The notes under the pieces are model-generated. The model ran no database searches. It was not told the origin of the DNA and worked only from the letters and a program-made list of their open reading frames with translations. Both the position numbers and the translations under genes were made by a program. Below, piece after piece: positions 37,601 through 46,920 of a stretch of DNA of 64,000 nt (position 1 is the stretch's first letter; each line of letters starts with the position of its first letter). This DNA comes from Cyclaneusma minus (Eukaryota > Ascomycota > Leotiomycetes > Marthamycetales > Marthamycetaceae): positions 124,001 to 188,000 of the forward strand of contig JAKZHN010000014.1 of the NCBI GenBank assembly GCA_037179335.1, read 5' to 3'.

Positions 37601-38412
37601 TGTATGAGCATAATGCCATCAGTCCCGGAATATCAGACTTATACCGACCTCAAACTGCCCACAAAGTCGAGGCTCGTACTCCAGCCGAACGTGTATACGG
37701 CGCCTCCACTCCGGATTCGTTTGCTCGAGCCCAAGAAACTCTCGTTCGTCGACAAAAATTGCAGCTGCAACAAGAGCATGATCGAGAAGAGAAGAAGCAC
37801 CACGCCCTCAGATCTGGTCAAGGCTATGAGGCAAATGAATCTGTATCAGCTGCCATTGATTGTCCTCCATCCCCAGATGACAACCAGTTCAAACGACGAG
37901 AGCAAAATAAGTCCCCCATGACTTCGCCTACGTCTCCACGCTCGCGATGTGCCCTTGGCTCACAAGAGCAAATATTTCCGTCGGATCCTTCGCTTCCAGC
38001 ACTCGTCTCTGGTTCTTCATCGGTGTCAGCCGATACCGACTGTGGCTTCTTGCAGCCACCCCTAGGTATCCGCATGCCAGAATCGCTAATGTCTACTGGT
38101 GACACTATCACTCCGCCGTCCCTCTCCAAGCATTCCAGAAACGTAGACCGTGGTTCGACAGAGTCGGTACCAATGCAAGCCAACGGCGAGCCTTTCGTCA
38201 TGGATGCGGATGGCAAGGCCTACAGCAGTAACTCAGACCCTGGCCAGCCAAGACCACTGGCAGCGGATGACGGCGACGATTCCGACAGCGATGAAGGATT
38301 GACCATGGGCCGCAAGAAGTTCCCACAGGCAAAAGGTCACGTGGGGCGTCGCGGCACTGACGCCTCTGTCGCGAGCACCGAGACTGCTAAGAAGGTCTCC
38401 ATGGCTGAATGA
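34689..38412 (+). CDS. Ser/Thr kinase of the CaMKK / Ssp1-Sak1 family
   Basis: Two exons (34689-34855, 34914-38412; 58-nt intron, donor GTAAGT, acceptor TAG) give 1221 aa. The kinase domain spans about residues 76-606. It has the glycine loop GRGVHGKV (83-90), the ATP lysine VAIK (Lys105), the catalytic loop VVHRDIKPANLLW (Asp415), DFG (Asp433), the activation segment VGTPAFFAPELCY, and IDVWSLGVTLYCL. An insert of about 210 residues, Arg/Glu-rich then Ser/Pro-rich, splits the N- and C-lobes, as in fungal Ssp1/CmkC-type kinases. A disordered 600-residue tail follows, rich in Ser/Pro/His and probable phosphosites. The family phosphorylates the activation loop of AMPK/SNF1 or CaM kinases in stress, glucose and calcium signalling. 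The substrate here is inferred from family only. Confidence 0.9.
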
Positions 38413-39287
38413 AATTCCTTTCAATGAATTTCTTTTTCGACGCTACCTATGAATATTCCAAGCCAGCAGCATAGAAAAGCTGGCGTTACGAATCACGTCT
38501 TGAATATACCCCGTATTCACACTCCTCTCTTCGGCAAGATTGTCGATCATTCGCCTACCCATTTGGACAAATTGTCCTTCATCTATAAAAACGCCCAGGC
38601 AGACCCAAGCCTTGGCTATTGCCACAGGAACACAAACCCAAACCGCAACGGGATGCGCGATAACTTCTCTCGGCCTTCTACATCAATTACTTTTTCTCTA
38701 GGCGGGAGTTTCGGCGGCCCTCGGCGCAGGGCAGGCAGGATACGCTGCATGTTTCCCATCAGCATTGCAAAGTCCCAACAAAGGCGTTTTTCCTTGTGTC
38801 AGAGCATGGCGTCTGCGGCGCAACTACTTCTTTACCATCACTGACTTTGTGCTCCCTGAGTGCTCAGCGAGCATGATGACGGAGAAATGGTACTATGGCT
38901 TTGGGCGCGATTGGGAACTCGATGAAGGCATTGGCGAGGGCCGGCCTATGAGACTTCATAGGGGCATTTGTATGTATTGTAATTGCGTCTTGCGGGGATT
39001 GTGCATTGTGAGGAAGCCCATGAGTAGGCAAGGGCCCGAGTGCGTGGGTGGCCAGTGGCGGGCGGGCGGACTTCTCAGCGCAAAAATTAAATATCCCAAA
39101 TGAAAGTTTACAAACCATACTCTTGAGCTTTTCTGAAAGATTTGATGTGATCTCGATGACAGTGGTCGGACTTCTGGCTGTTTGGGATTTGCGAGGTGGT
39201 GGGCTCGAGTATGATGGTGCTGATTCAGGGGCTTCACCACAGCAGCGTCACTTGATAAAGTAAGTACCTTACCTCTTGGCCCACTTG
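38413..39287. other. Intergenic region downstream of the kinase
   Basis: This holds the 3' UTR of the kinase gene and sequence leading into the repeat cluster. I see no supported gene. Confidence 0.45.
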
Positions 39288-40757
39288 TTTGTTGCACATC
39301 GACTCACCGTCCACGGTACCCCTGACGATGGATCTGGCAGTGGACCTGACCGTGGACCTGACGATAGACCTAGCTGCGGTCTACGCTGGAGTTGACGATG
39401 GGATCCGCACTGGGGTTTGCAACTGGGGTTTTCACCGAGACTTGCGCTAAAGTCCGCGCTGGGGTTTACAATGGAGCCCACAATGGAAGTTATGGTAAAT
39501 CCAACAACATAGCCATTGCATTGTCAGTCAATCACGAAGCCAGCCCCCGAACAGCTTGGCATAGGCCACGAAGGGAGCTGCGGCCTGCGTTACCAGCTAC
39601 GGTCCCTCGCGGCTGATACCACGACCTTACGAGGCCTGAGCAACTTCAAAGCCCCTTCTCGAGGCCAAGAACTCCTATTCGGTTTTGCTGCACGTCGGCT
39701 CACCGCCAACGGTAGCGTTGACGATGGGCCTCGCAGCAAGAACATAATAGGGGTAATAAGTGCTTGCACGTCGATGAGTTGCGCAATGCTTGCGCCCTTT
39801 TCTGGATGCCAAAAGCATATGGTCTCGCTTTTGTTGCATAGGTATCGACAAGTCAACCACCTGCTTTAGGGCTCACGACTTGGACTTCGACTTGAATGTG
39901 AACTTGAAGTCAGGTTCACCACCTCCAAGTTCACATTATTCAAGCTCAAAGCTTGAACTTGACTTGGAGATGAACTTGAAGTTCAAGTTCACCTCCTCCA
40001 GGTTCACCTTCCGCAACTTCACCCTCTGCAAGTTCACCTCCAAGTTCACCTTCTTCCCTCCCTTTCACTGGACGCCCGGACGAGGTAGTCTTTCTTTTGT
40101 TGCAGATCGCCAAGCTCACCTCTTTTCTTTCCTGGACTTCCGAAACAGGCGTGGTGCCAGCTGTGGCGGCTGACGGCTGGCACCGGGTCGACGTGCGATA
40201 GAACGCTTTTGCGAGTTTTAGGGTTTTGTTGCACATCGACTGAAGTCCACGGTAGCGTTCACGCTGACGTTGGCGCCCACGGTGGACTTCATGATGGACC
40301 TGACGATGGGTTTTGCGCTGGGGTCTGCGCCGCCTGAGGTTTACAGTGGAGCTCATGAGATGGAGTTCCCGGTGAACCCAAGAGCATAGCCGAACTTGGT
40401 CGAGCACGTACAAGACCAGACGTGCGTGGTCTTCCCTTTGTTGCACACCAACAATCAACCCCCCCTCTAAGTTCCCAAAATAGATAATCCCATTTTTGTT
40501 GCACATCGACAAGTTCACCTCCTCTCCTGGTCTCCCGGGATAGGGGCTACCCCGAACATGTCTCCCTTTTGTCGCAAATCGACAATGCAAGACCAGGTGA
40601 AAGATGAAGGAGAGCACCGGGGAAACCACCGGGGAAGACACCAGAAAAAGTACGGGGAAAACACCAGAGAAAAACATCAGTGAGAAATCTGAATCGGTGA
40701 GATGTGTAAAGCTGATTGTGGAGCTGATTGTGAATAGGTGGTCGATGTGCAACAAAA
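39288..40757. repeat. Degenerate repeat cluster marked by a 17-mer
   Basis: The 17-mer TTTTGTTGCACATCGAC or a close variant recurs on the plus strand at 39288, 39683, 39829, 40095, 40224, 40437, 40494 and 40567. An exact copy in inverse orientation ends the cluster at 40741-40757. At 39288, 39683 and 40224 it is followed by a common stretch containing CCACGGTA and GACGATGG, so longer units of perhaps 250 bp exist. Imperfect minisatellite-like arrays of GTGGACCTGACGATG (39341-39372, 40281-40310) and of AAGTTCACC (39877-40060) lie between. Frames open across it are by-products of GC content. No transposase is seen. Confidence 0.65.
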
Positions 40758-41222
40758 CCAGAACAGTCCCATATCAACCTTAAGAAACAGTTTCTTGGTT
40801 TGAAAATGGATATGGTACCCCTTAAGCTCCTGCCGTAGAGACTCCAAAAGATCAACAAGCGAGTGGTCTAATGATTAAACCTGCAGACTGCTTCATTCCA
40901 AATCTGCGCTCGAAAACCAATCTTTCCAGCTCCCCAGGCTTGCAGCAAAGAAAACATCCTCCAGCAAGCGAGATTCAAGATCTGCAACAAACACTTCGGC
41001 AATATCATGATTAACACACTACACTCTCGCAATGTCAATCGCACAATATCCTGAGCCTGGTCTCTCGACAGGTCACAGCCGTTCATAGCTGTGTTTCCTT
41101 TTAGCGGGCGCCCGACCACGCATCGCCCGATCCACAGCATGGGGGAATCTCGAGGTGCTCGCTGACTCCGAGTCGGATGGGACGCCCAGAGTCTTCAAGG
41201 GCTGCCGTCGCCATCTGATCTG
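40758..41222. other. Spacer with a tRNA-like A box
   Basis: No gene is supported. At 40861-40915 a TGGTCTAATG A-box-like motif is followed by a stem GCAGA/TCTGC around CTGCTTCATTCCAAA and a weak B-box-like CGCTCGAAAAC. There is no closing acceptor stem, so it is not a functional tRNA. It could be a tRNA-derived remnant. Confidence 0.3.
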
Positions 41223-41833
41223 TCATAACGCATCTTGCAAGGTCTGGACCTCGCGTCGGAGTGATTCTAGAGTCTCCTCAAGGCTCTCGACTTCCTGACT
41301 CCTGTTCTGCTCAGCATCTTGCTGTTCTTGCTCAACCTCCTCGAGCCGTTCGCTTAGCTCCTCTATCTTGTCCAAAGGAGCGTCGGTGGATGAACTGGCA
41401 GTGCTTTTCCTAGGAGATGTCAGGAAGTATACAGATGGAAGAGTCTGGAGAACTACGGTCCTTACCACCGATTTGCGCTATTTCTCTGGGATGCCACTTC
41501 GACTATGAATGTATTTGGGATGCATGCATTAATTGCCGATGAGAGGTGTTCGTTCTCTATGCTTGGGAGTACAACGCTGGACCTTGTACCAGAGGTATTT
41601 CGCCTAGAAGTTGCCAGTACGTATGACACATGTTAGCAAATGTAGTGGAACATCTTCTCTTAGTTCCAGCGCGGGATATCGTGGGATACGGACCTTACTA
41701 CAATGGTGGATGGGCTATCAGGATCTGAATCTGAAGCATCCGAATAGTCTGCACGGTCCTTGATTCGTGGTATCTGCTCGGGCGAGAGGTTGGCGAAATT
41801 CTCGGGAGGCTGCAGAGACGTCATGATCTCCAT
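41223..41833 (-). CDS. Small hypothetical protein with C-terminal coiled coil
   Basis: I assemble three exons, 41694-41833, 41466-41603 and 41223-41409, giving 154 aa from the ATG at 41833 (151 aa from the ATG at 41824). Intron 2 (56 nt) has GTAAGG, a CTGAC branch point and CTAG. Intron 1 (90 nt) has a CTAAC branch point and CTAG but needs a weak GTCCGT donor; the nearby GTAAGG donor would break the frame. The N-terminus is acidic and Ser/Asp-rich (DYSDASDSDPDSPST). The last about 60 residues have clear heptads (IEELSERLEEVEQEQ) ending in QTLQDAL. I do not recognise a family. All three exons stay in frame and end in a coiled coil, which supports a real gene, but the model is hand-built and intron 1 is uncertain. 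Confidence 0.5.
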
Positions 41834-43140
41834 GTTTTCCAGTGCAACTGCCCGATATTCAAGTTCTACCACGAGGTGGGTCCGTCATCATGACGGCTGA
41901 TGACAGGTTGCCAGGAAAGGAGGAGACGCTCTTGTTAGGGATGTCCAGCTTTGTAGCCAGGGCAAAGGGAAAAGAGTAATTTAAAGAGAACGAGACTTAC
42001 TAGGAGCAAGGCGAGCTTTTAAGCACATTTGTTTTTAGGACTTTGATTGAAAAGCTTTGAGTCATTCGTGAATAAAGAGAGAATGGGGCGAAAGACTTTT
42101 GCGATTCAAACAATCGTCCTGCTAAGATCAAACTCCAGATCCTTCTCCTAACGCCTTGATAGGGAGGTTCAGGGTAGAAAAAAAAACCGGTTTTTGCAAA
42201 AACCAGTTATTATAAAAACTGGTTTTTGGGCTTATACTGTGAACACCCCGAAATTGAAAACCGGTTAATTAAAATATGTTGATAAAAAATCAAATAATTC
42301 CAATTCGGTTTAATATTTTGTCGACGTGCAATAAAATAAAAAATCGCTAAATTTTAGCGCTTTTTTACCGCGCTAAGCCACCGGGCCAATTACAGATCGC
42401 TTAGAAATTTTACTTTCTTTTATTGCATATCGATAAAAAACATTTTTTTTAGAAATCATTTATAAAGCAGAATAAACTGATTTTTAAAAACCGGTTATTT
42501 TACCTAAAAAACGTATTTTCACCGCGTTATTTTGAACAACCGGTTTTTGCAAAAACCGGTTATTTTTTCTGCCGCCCTCTGCCGCCCTCTGCCTAATCGG
42601 GTAAGCGGTGAAGTACAAAAACTGGTTATTTTAAAAAACCGGTCCCTAAAACCCTACCCTGAACCCCCCTGATGTTGTGATAGTGAGACTGCTTACTGCT
42701 TCCTTGGCTTTAGGCGTGCTTTGTGTGTGTATGGAGAATGCGAGTGACACGGGTGATCTGAGCTCGAGTGCTGTAGCGTCAAAGCAGTGAGCATGATGTT
42801 GTAAATTCGAGTTGAAAAATAGACTCCTGAGTCATACCTCTCTCGCTCTGGTGTCAACTGTCAAGCGCTTTCAATTGCATGGAAAATTGAATATCCCGAA
42901 GGTTTCTTTTTGCTCTGGGATGGTTTTGACCTGTAAGTTCTCAAAACAGAACGAAGGGAATCTATTGTTATCAGGGTCGACACTCTAAACATGCGACTAT
43001 GGACTGTTCTCTATCTAGCGGACCTGAAAGTTCCCCATTGCTCTGGATCCCTCACTAAATCGTCAATTCTACGAAATATCTTTCCGTTGTCTCCCGCAGG
43101 AACAAGTACCTCGAAGCAATGCAGGATGGAAGTCGTCAGG
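41834..43140. other. Intergenic region containing the MITE-like element
   Basis: No gene is seen. It includes the MITE-like element at 42161-42670, which therefore sits upstream of the small coiled-coil gene and beyond the 3' end of the acidic Cys4 protein gene. Confidence 0.5.
42161..42670. mobile_element. MITE-like element with AACCGGTT palindromes
   Basis: A 510-bp A+T-rich element is bounded by 17-bp terminal inverted repeats, AGGGAGGTTCAGGGTAG at 42161-42177 and CTACCCTGAACCCCCCT at 42654-42670, matching at 16 of 17 positions. GAT (or TGAT) flanks both sides as a possible target-site duplication. Inside are at least six palindromic AACCGGTT or AACYRGTT boxes, several as AAAAACCGGTTTTT arms around TTTTGCAAAAA. 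Two inverted 17-mers related to the neighbouring repeat cluster lie at 42320-42336 and 42418-42434. There is no coding capacity, so it would be non-autonomous. Confidence 0.7.
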
Positions 43141-45456
43141 TCAGGCTGAGGCAAACTTGGACTTCAGGTTGTCGACGGAGTCTTCCGCAGGCAGTAATCT
43201 AAGCTTGAAGTGTCGGAGGGCTGAATTCAGAGCTGCTCTGGCATCTGCATCGTTGTCGAATGTGAGCGTGTCTTCATCCTCTTTCGCATCTTCCTTCTCA
43301 CCACAACTCCTCATTTTATCAGCAGCCGACGGCTCAGCCGCCCTCGCCTCTTCGATCTTCGGCATACAGTCTGCACACCTCCAAATTCGCCCTAGCATTC
43401 TCACCATCCCACATCCGGAACACATCTTCCAAGCCCACGGAGCATCCCGCATCTCAGGTAGCTCGGCAAAACTGACTTTTGGCTTCTTCTTCTTCTCCTC
43501 TTTCTTCTCTTCTTTCTCCTCGCCAAGATGCAGTGCGCCCATAGGATCCGCAAGGTCAGCATCCGATTCTGGCTTTGTCTTGATCGGCTTCAAATTGTCC
43601 AAATTCTCTTCATGTCCTTCTCCCTTCTCGTCTTCCACTTCCTCTTCTTCTTCCACATCAAACCTCAGCCCAGCAAGCTCATCCTCCAGCGACCTCCCCA
43701 TTTTAGTTTCCACCAAACTCGCATTATACCAATCCTCGTCGTCGTCCTCCTCTTCACATCGTTCCCGCCCAGCCAATTGAATAGCGCCCATCTCCTCAGC
43801 CAACCGCTCAATATTTTCTCCCAGTCCCAAATGTCCATTCTCCCCATCCGAAATCGCCATATTTCCCACAAGCTTTTCAAGTCCATCGATCGCCATAATC
43901 CCAACACTAGCCGGCGACGTTGCGCGTCTCGTTGGTGTCGCGTTGTAGTAATCGATTTCGCGGGCAAGACTTGATGTCGAATTTGAGTCAGAGTCTGGGG
44001 TCAGGACTAGAGCTGGAGATGAAACTGGCGAGATTGCGATGTCTACGTTGACGGGATTTGAAAGATGGGATGGTGTTTTGGCGTGCTGGGATGGAGCGTG
44101 GGCGGGCATAGGGATGGGTACGGTAGAGGCAAAATGGTCTGGGTGGAAAGACAGGGGGCGGGGGAGCGGAGACAATTCGTTGGCAAGTTGTTTGTCAATT
44201 TGTTGTTGTTGATCTTCGAGGTTCTTGTCGTTTACAGGAGTATTGGATGGTGCAACAGGTAAATCATGTGCTCCGGCTTGATGTTCAGAAGATTGGAGGG
44301 GCGGACGGGTGACCACAGCCTCGTGGGCAAGAGCGTCGTCGTAACGGATCGTGATACTCTTGACATCGACGTATTCTTGCACCATTACTGGACCTGGTGG
44401 TGGGATTATGCTGTGATCAGTAAAAATTTCGTACTCCAGGCGCGGATGAATTCCCGAGTTCGGGTCGAATTCCCACCATTTCGTTTCGTCATCACCGCCG
44501 CCCTCAGCGTCTCCAGAACCATCCTTCACAGCACTTCCCTCGCTCTCAACATCCGTTTGCTCGGAAGCCCTTCTCATACTCTCCAAGTACCCCATTCGTG
44601 CCAAAGTCTCCTCTCTCGCACAAGCCTCGGCTTCGCCCCTTCCCATCCCCGCCTCTTCCATCAGCTGCTCTACTCTAGCTCTCCTACGCCCATCTTCTTT
44701 ACGCAGCTCAGCGGCAAAGTCCTCGTCCACAGGTAGTCGGTCCCTTGGTGTCTCTTTCTCTTCGTTCTCGTTTTTCTCTCCTTTGCGCATTTTCGCACAT
44801 CTGGCTTTCGCCTTATCACTCAAGTCCTTCCTTCCCTTACTGTGCAGCATATTCATATACGTGCTCCACCTCAGCACCATTTCATTAACAGCCCCTTGGA
44901 GGATTCGTCGGCCTTCGAGATTCAGTTCATTGGTCTGGCAGTATTCTTCGAATGCACCTGCGTTGTCTAATCGTAGAATGAGACGGCCGTCAATGGCATC
45001 TATTTTCAGCGGCAAGAAATCTCTTGGTTGGTTTTCTTGGTCGTTGCTGGTATTGAGGCCGATAAGGAGTTCTTCGGGGACGAGCGAAGAAGGTCGAGGT
45101 TCTCCTTCCGACTCCGAGCCGACCCAGGCTCGGGCACTGTAGGGGATGGAGGGAGTGAAGAATTCGAGACGGATACGGGAGGGATTCCAGAGGTGCGGAT
45201 CGTTGTAGAGGACGTCTTCAGGATTTTGAGCGGATTGCACTGGCAACGATAGAGGCATGAGATGAGGAGTGTGTGATGAGGATGAAGCTTGCAGATCCAT
45301 GTTGGCTGGAGAAGGATTGCTCGAAGTATTCGATTCGGAAGATGGCGACTCGGGTGCCGTGAGGTAAGAAGCGCTGTCGTATTCCGATGAAGCTTTTGAA
45401 TTTGGAGGACTGCTTGGGATGACGAATTCTCGTGTTGTCGATTGCTTCTGGCTCAT
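43141..45456 (-). CDS. Acidic hypothetical protein with C-terminal Cys4 cluster
   Basis: A single-exon frame of 771 aa; I do not recognise a family. Residues 1-75 are Ser/Pro-rich. Residues 80-220 look globular (NPEDVLYNDPHLWNPSRIRL, then DGRLILRLDNAGAFEEYCQ). Residues 220-310 are highly charged and probably helical. A segment with KWWEFDPNSGIHPRLEYEIF follows, then a long disordered Pro/Ser region and acidic blocks. Near the C-terminus CSGCGMVRMLGRIWRCADC gives two CxxC pairs, 12 residues apart, suited to one zinc ion, and sits between Lys/Glu-rich stretches. No membrane segment or signal peptide is seen. It is probably a nuclear or cytosolic regulatory protein; this is inference. The length and absence of stops make the gene itself secure. 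Confidence 0.75.
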   Translation of the reverse strand: MSQKQSTTREFVIPSSPPNSKASSEYDSASYLTAPESPSSESNTSSNPSPANMDLQASSSSHTPHLMPLSLPVQSAQNPEDVLYNDPHLWNPSRIRLEFFTPSIPYSARAWVGSESEGEPRPSSLVPEELLIGLNTSNDQENQPRDFLPLKIDAIDGRLILRLDNAGAFEEYCQTNELNLEGRRILQGAVNEMVLRWSTYMNMLHSKGRKDLSDKAKARCAKMRKGEKNENEEKETPRDRLPVDEDFAAELRKEDGRRRARVEQLMEEAGMGRGEAEACAREETLARMGYLESMRRASEQTDVESEGSAVKDGSGDAEGGGDDETKWWEFDPNSGIHPRLEYEIFTDHSIIPPPGPVMVQEYVDVKSITIRYDDALAHEAVVTRPPLQSSEHQAGAHDLPVAPSNTPVNDKNLEDQQQQIDKQLANELSPLPRPLSFHPDHFASTVPIPMPAHAPSQHAKTPSHLSNPVNVDIAISPVSSPALVLTPDSDSNSTSSLAREIDYYNATPTRRATSPASVGIMAIDGLEKLVGNMAISDGENGHLGLGENIERLAEEMGAIQLAGRERCEEEDDDEDWYNASLVETKMGRSLEDELAGLRFDVEEEEEVEDEKGEGHEENLDNLKPIKTKPESDADLADPMGALHLGEEKEEKKEEKKKKPKVSFAELPEMRDAPWAWKMCSGCGMVRMLGRIWRCADCMPKIEEARAAEPSAADKMRSCGEKEDAKEDEDTLTFDNDADARAALNSALRHFKLRLLPAEDSVDNLKSKFASA

Positions 45457-45896
45457 GCCAAGTTTTCGATGAGAGTTCTGATGTAGAAGATAAGTAGTAG
45501 ATTTTCAGAGAGCCTATACTAAAAGAAGGGGACTTATATGAAAGCGCTGATTTGGAAGTGGCCTGACCAAGCTAGGAGTTGGTTCTGGAGACTGGTTCTA
45601 GAAGCTGTTGGGTGCTCTGGTGTCTAGGACTTTTGGTAACGATCGAACAAAAGGAAAAGAGACTTACATGGAAGGAGTCCAGGCAGCATAGACGCGTTAT
45701 CGACAAAGATTCGTGGGTTCATTTGGAAACCACGAGCTTTGTGTCCATTGTTCTTTTAGGGGGATGAAACATTGGATATGCAATCTTCTCTATACCTCTA
45801 TTCAAACGCCAGCTTAAGTGTTCTTTAATGTTCCGACCATGGCCAATGCTTCCGTGCAACAACTCCAGCCATGGCGACTTATCAAGACATCCTCTC
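45457..45896. other. Promoter region of the acidic Cys4 protein gene
   Basis: This 440-bp gap lies between the start of one minus-strand gene and the stop of the next (the SET gene). It should contain the promoter of the former and the 3' UTR of the latter. No further feature is seen. Confidence 0.4.
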
Positions 45897-46556
45897 TCAG
45901 TCTAATTCGATTCTTTCCAGCAAGTTGTTCTCGTCTTCTCTTTCCAGTTCTTTGATCATCTTTGCATCAGCATCCACAAAGCCTAGGCGACCACCTTCGC
46001 CGTAGCTGATGCAAAGCTCTTCCCCAGGCTGAATGTCTCGCAGCGTGCTGTAGGTGATGGTTTGCGCTTTGACGTCACGCTTCCAGCCTACATTCTGGTG
46101 GAGTGAAGAGTGGTTGAAGAGAGCGCCGAGACCAAGTGGGAGAGCTTGTGTGCGTTGAGGTTTATTGGCAGTTTCTTTGGTGTTCGTGACGGGCCAATTA
46201 CTGGAATTTGTGAGTAATGCAACATGAAAAATGACAAGTTCAACAAGGAATAGTCTGGCTTACTATGTATAGAACCATAAATTAGTCTTGCTAATATGCT
46301 CCTCGTTTTCTTCTGGAGTAAAGACCAGCATAGCACAGGTCTCCAGAACCGTGTGGGCTGGGATGAGACGGCCCGCAAAGACTCCACGGCCTGTAGTTTC
46401 CATCATCAGCTCATATATGGGGAAGGCAAAAGGCGAAATCACTTAGTCAGGACCTTTCGGAGTATGGAGACGCAGGACGAGACCGTCTGGTCGGGCTAAA
46501 GAAACGGAATGGTCATCCTGATTTTCGATCGGGGTTGGTGGTGTTATCGAGCCCAT
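45897..46556 (-). CDS. Minimal SET-domain protein
   Basis: Three exons (46454-46556, 46264-46390, 45897-46200) with two 63-nt introns give 177 aa. Total length is in frame. The protein is little more than a SET domain: GRGVFAGRLIPAHTVLE at the start of the fold, the pseudoknot motif LGALFNHSSLHQNVGW, and GEELCISYG. There is no pre-SET or post-SET cysteine cluster. Such small SET proteins (for example Set7 of fission yeast) can methylate lysines of histones or other proteins; the substrate here is unknown. Intron 2 has a GTAAGC donor and restores FYTYNWPVTNTK. Intron 1 requires a weak GTCCTG donor, but it alone joins the frame to GRGVFA. It is divergent from TRAPPC13. Confidence 0.82.
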
Positions 46557-46920
46557 TCTCCGGTGTTGCAGGTGTGCCTCTGGAGAAATCAGTCGGCGAG
46601 CTTTTTATAGGACTTGGCCACTCCGCACCCGCATTCGCGATTCAGCCGGGGAAGAAGTGGTCCGCCTAGGACTTGCCAGGAATGCACCATGACCACGAGA
46701 ACCGGCAGCCTGGTTCCACCTTTTCAATCTCTTGTATGCATTTCATCCAGTAGCTGGCTGAAATGAGGTGCACACTGTTTTCTCGCCGTCTTATCGACGT
46801 AGACGGAAGGATGTGGTCGGAGTTCAACCGACATTCGGCCGACCCCCCAGACTTTCTTGATCGAACGTGCGGAACGGCAATGCAACAACACTTACGAGAC
46901 ATGTGAAAAGGAGGTCAACA
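46557..46920. promoter_or_regulatory. Divergent promoter SET gene / TRAPPC13
   Basis: A 364-bp interval lies between two divergent start codons and must hold both promoters. No specific element is recognised. Confidence 0.5.

Noticed and set aside
39946..40755. Open minus-strand frame of 269 codons in the repeat cluster
   Set aside because: It is built from the 17-mer repeats (recurring CNK residues) and GC-rich arrays, with no domain and no splice logic; it is a by-product of the repeats.
43157..43974. Plus-strand Ser/Phe-rich frames
   Set aside because: They are antisense shadows of the acidic Cys4 protein gene.
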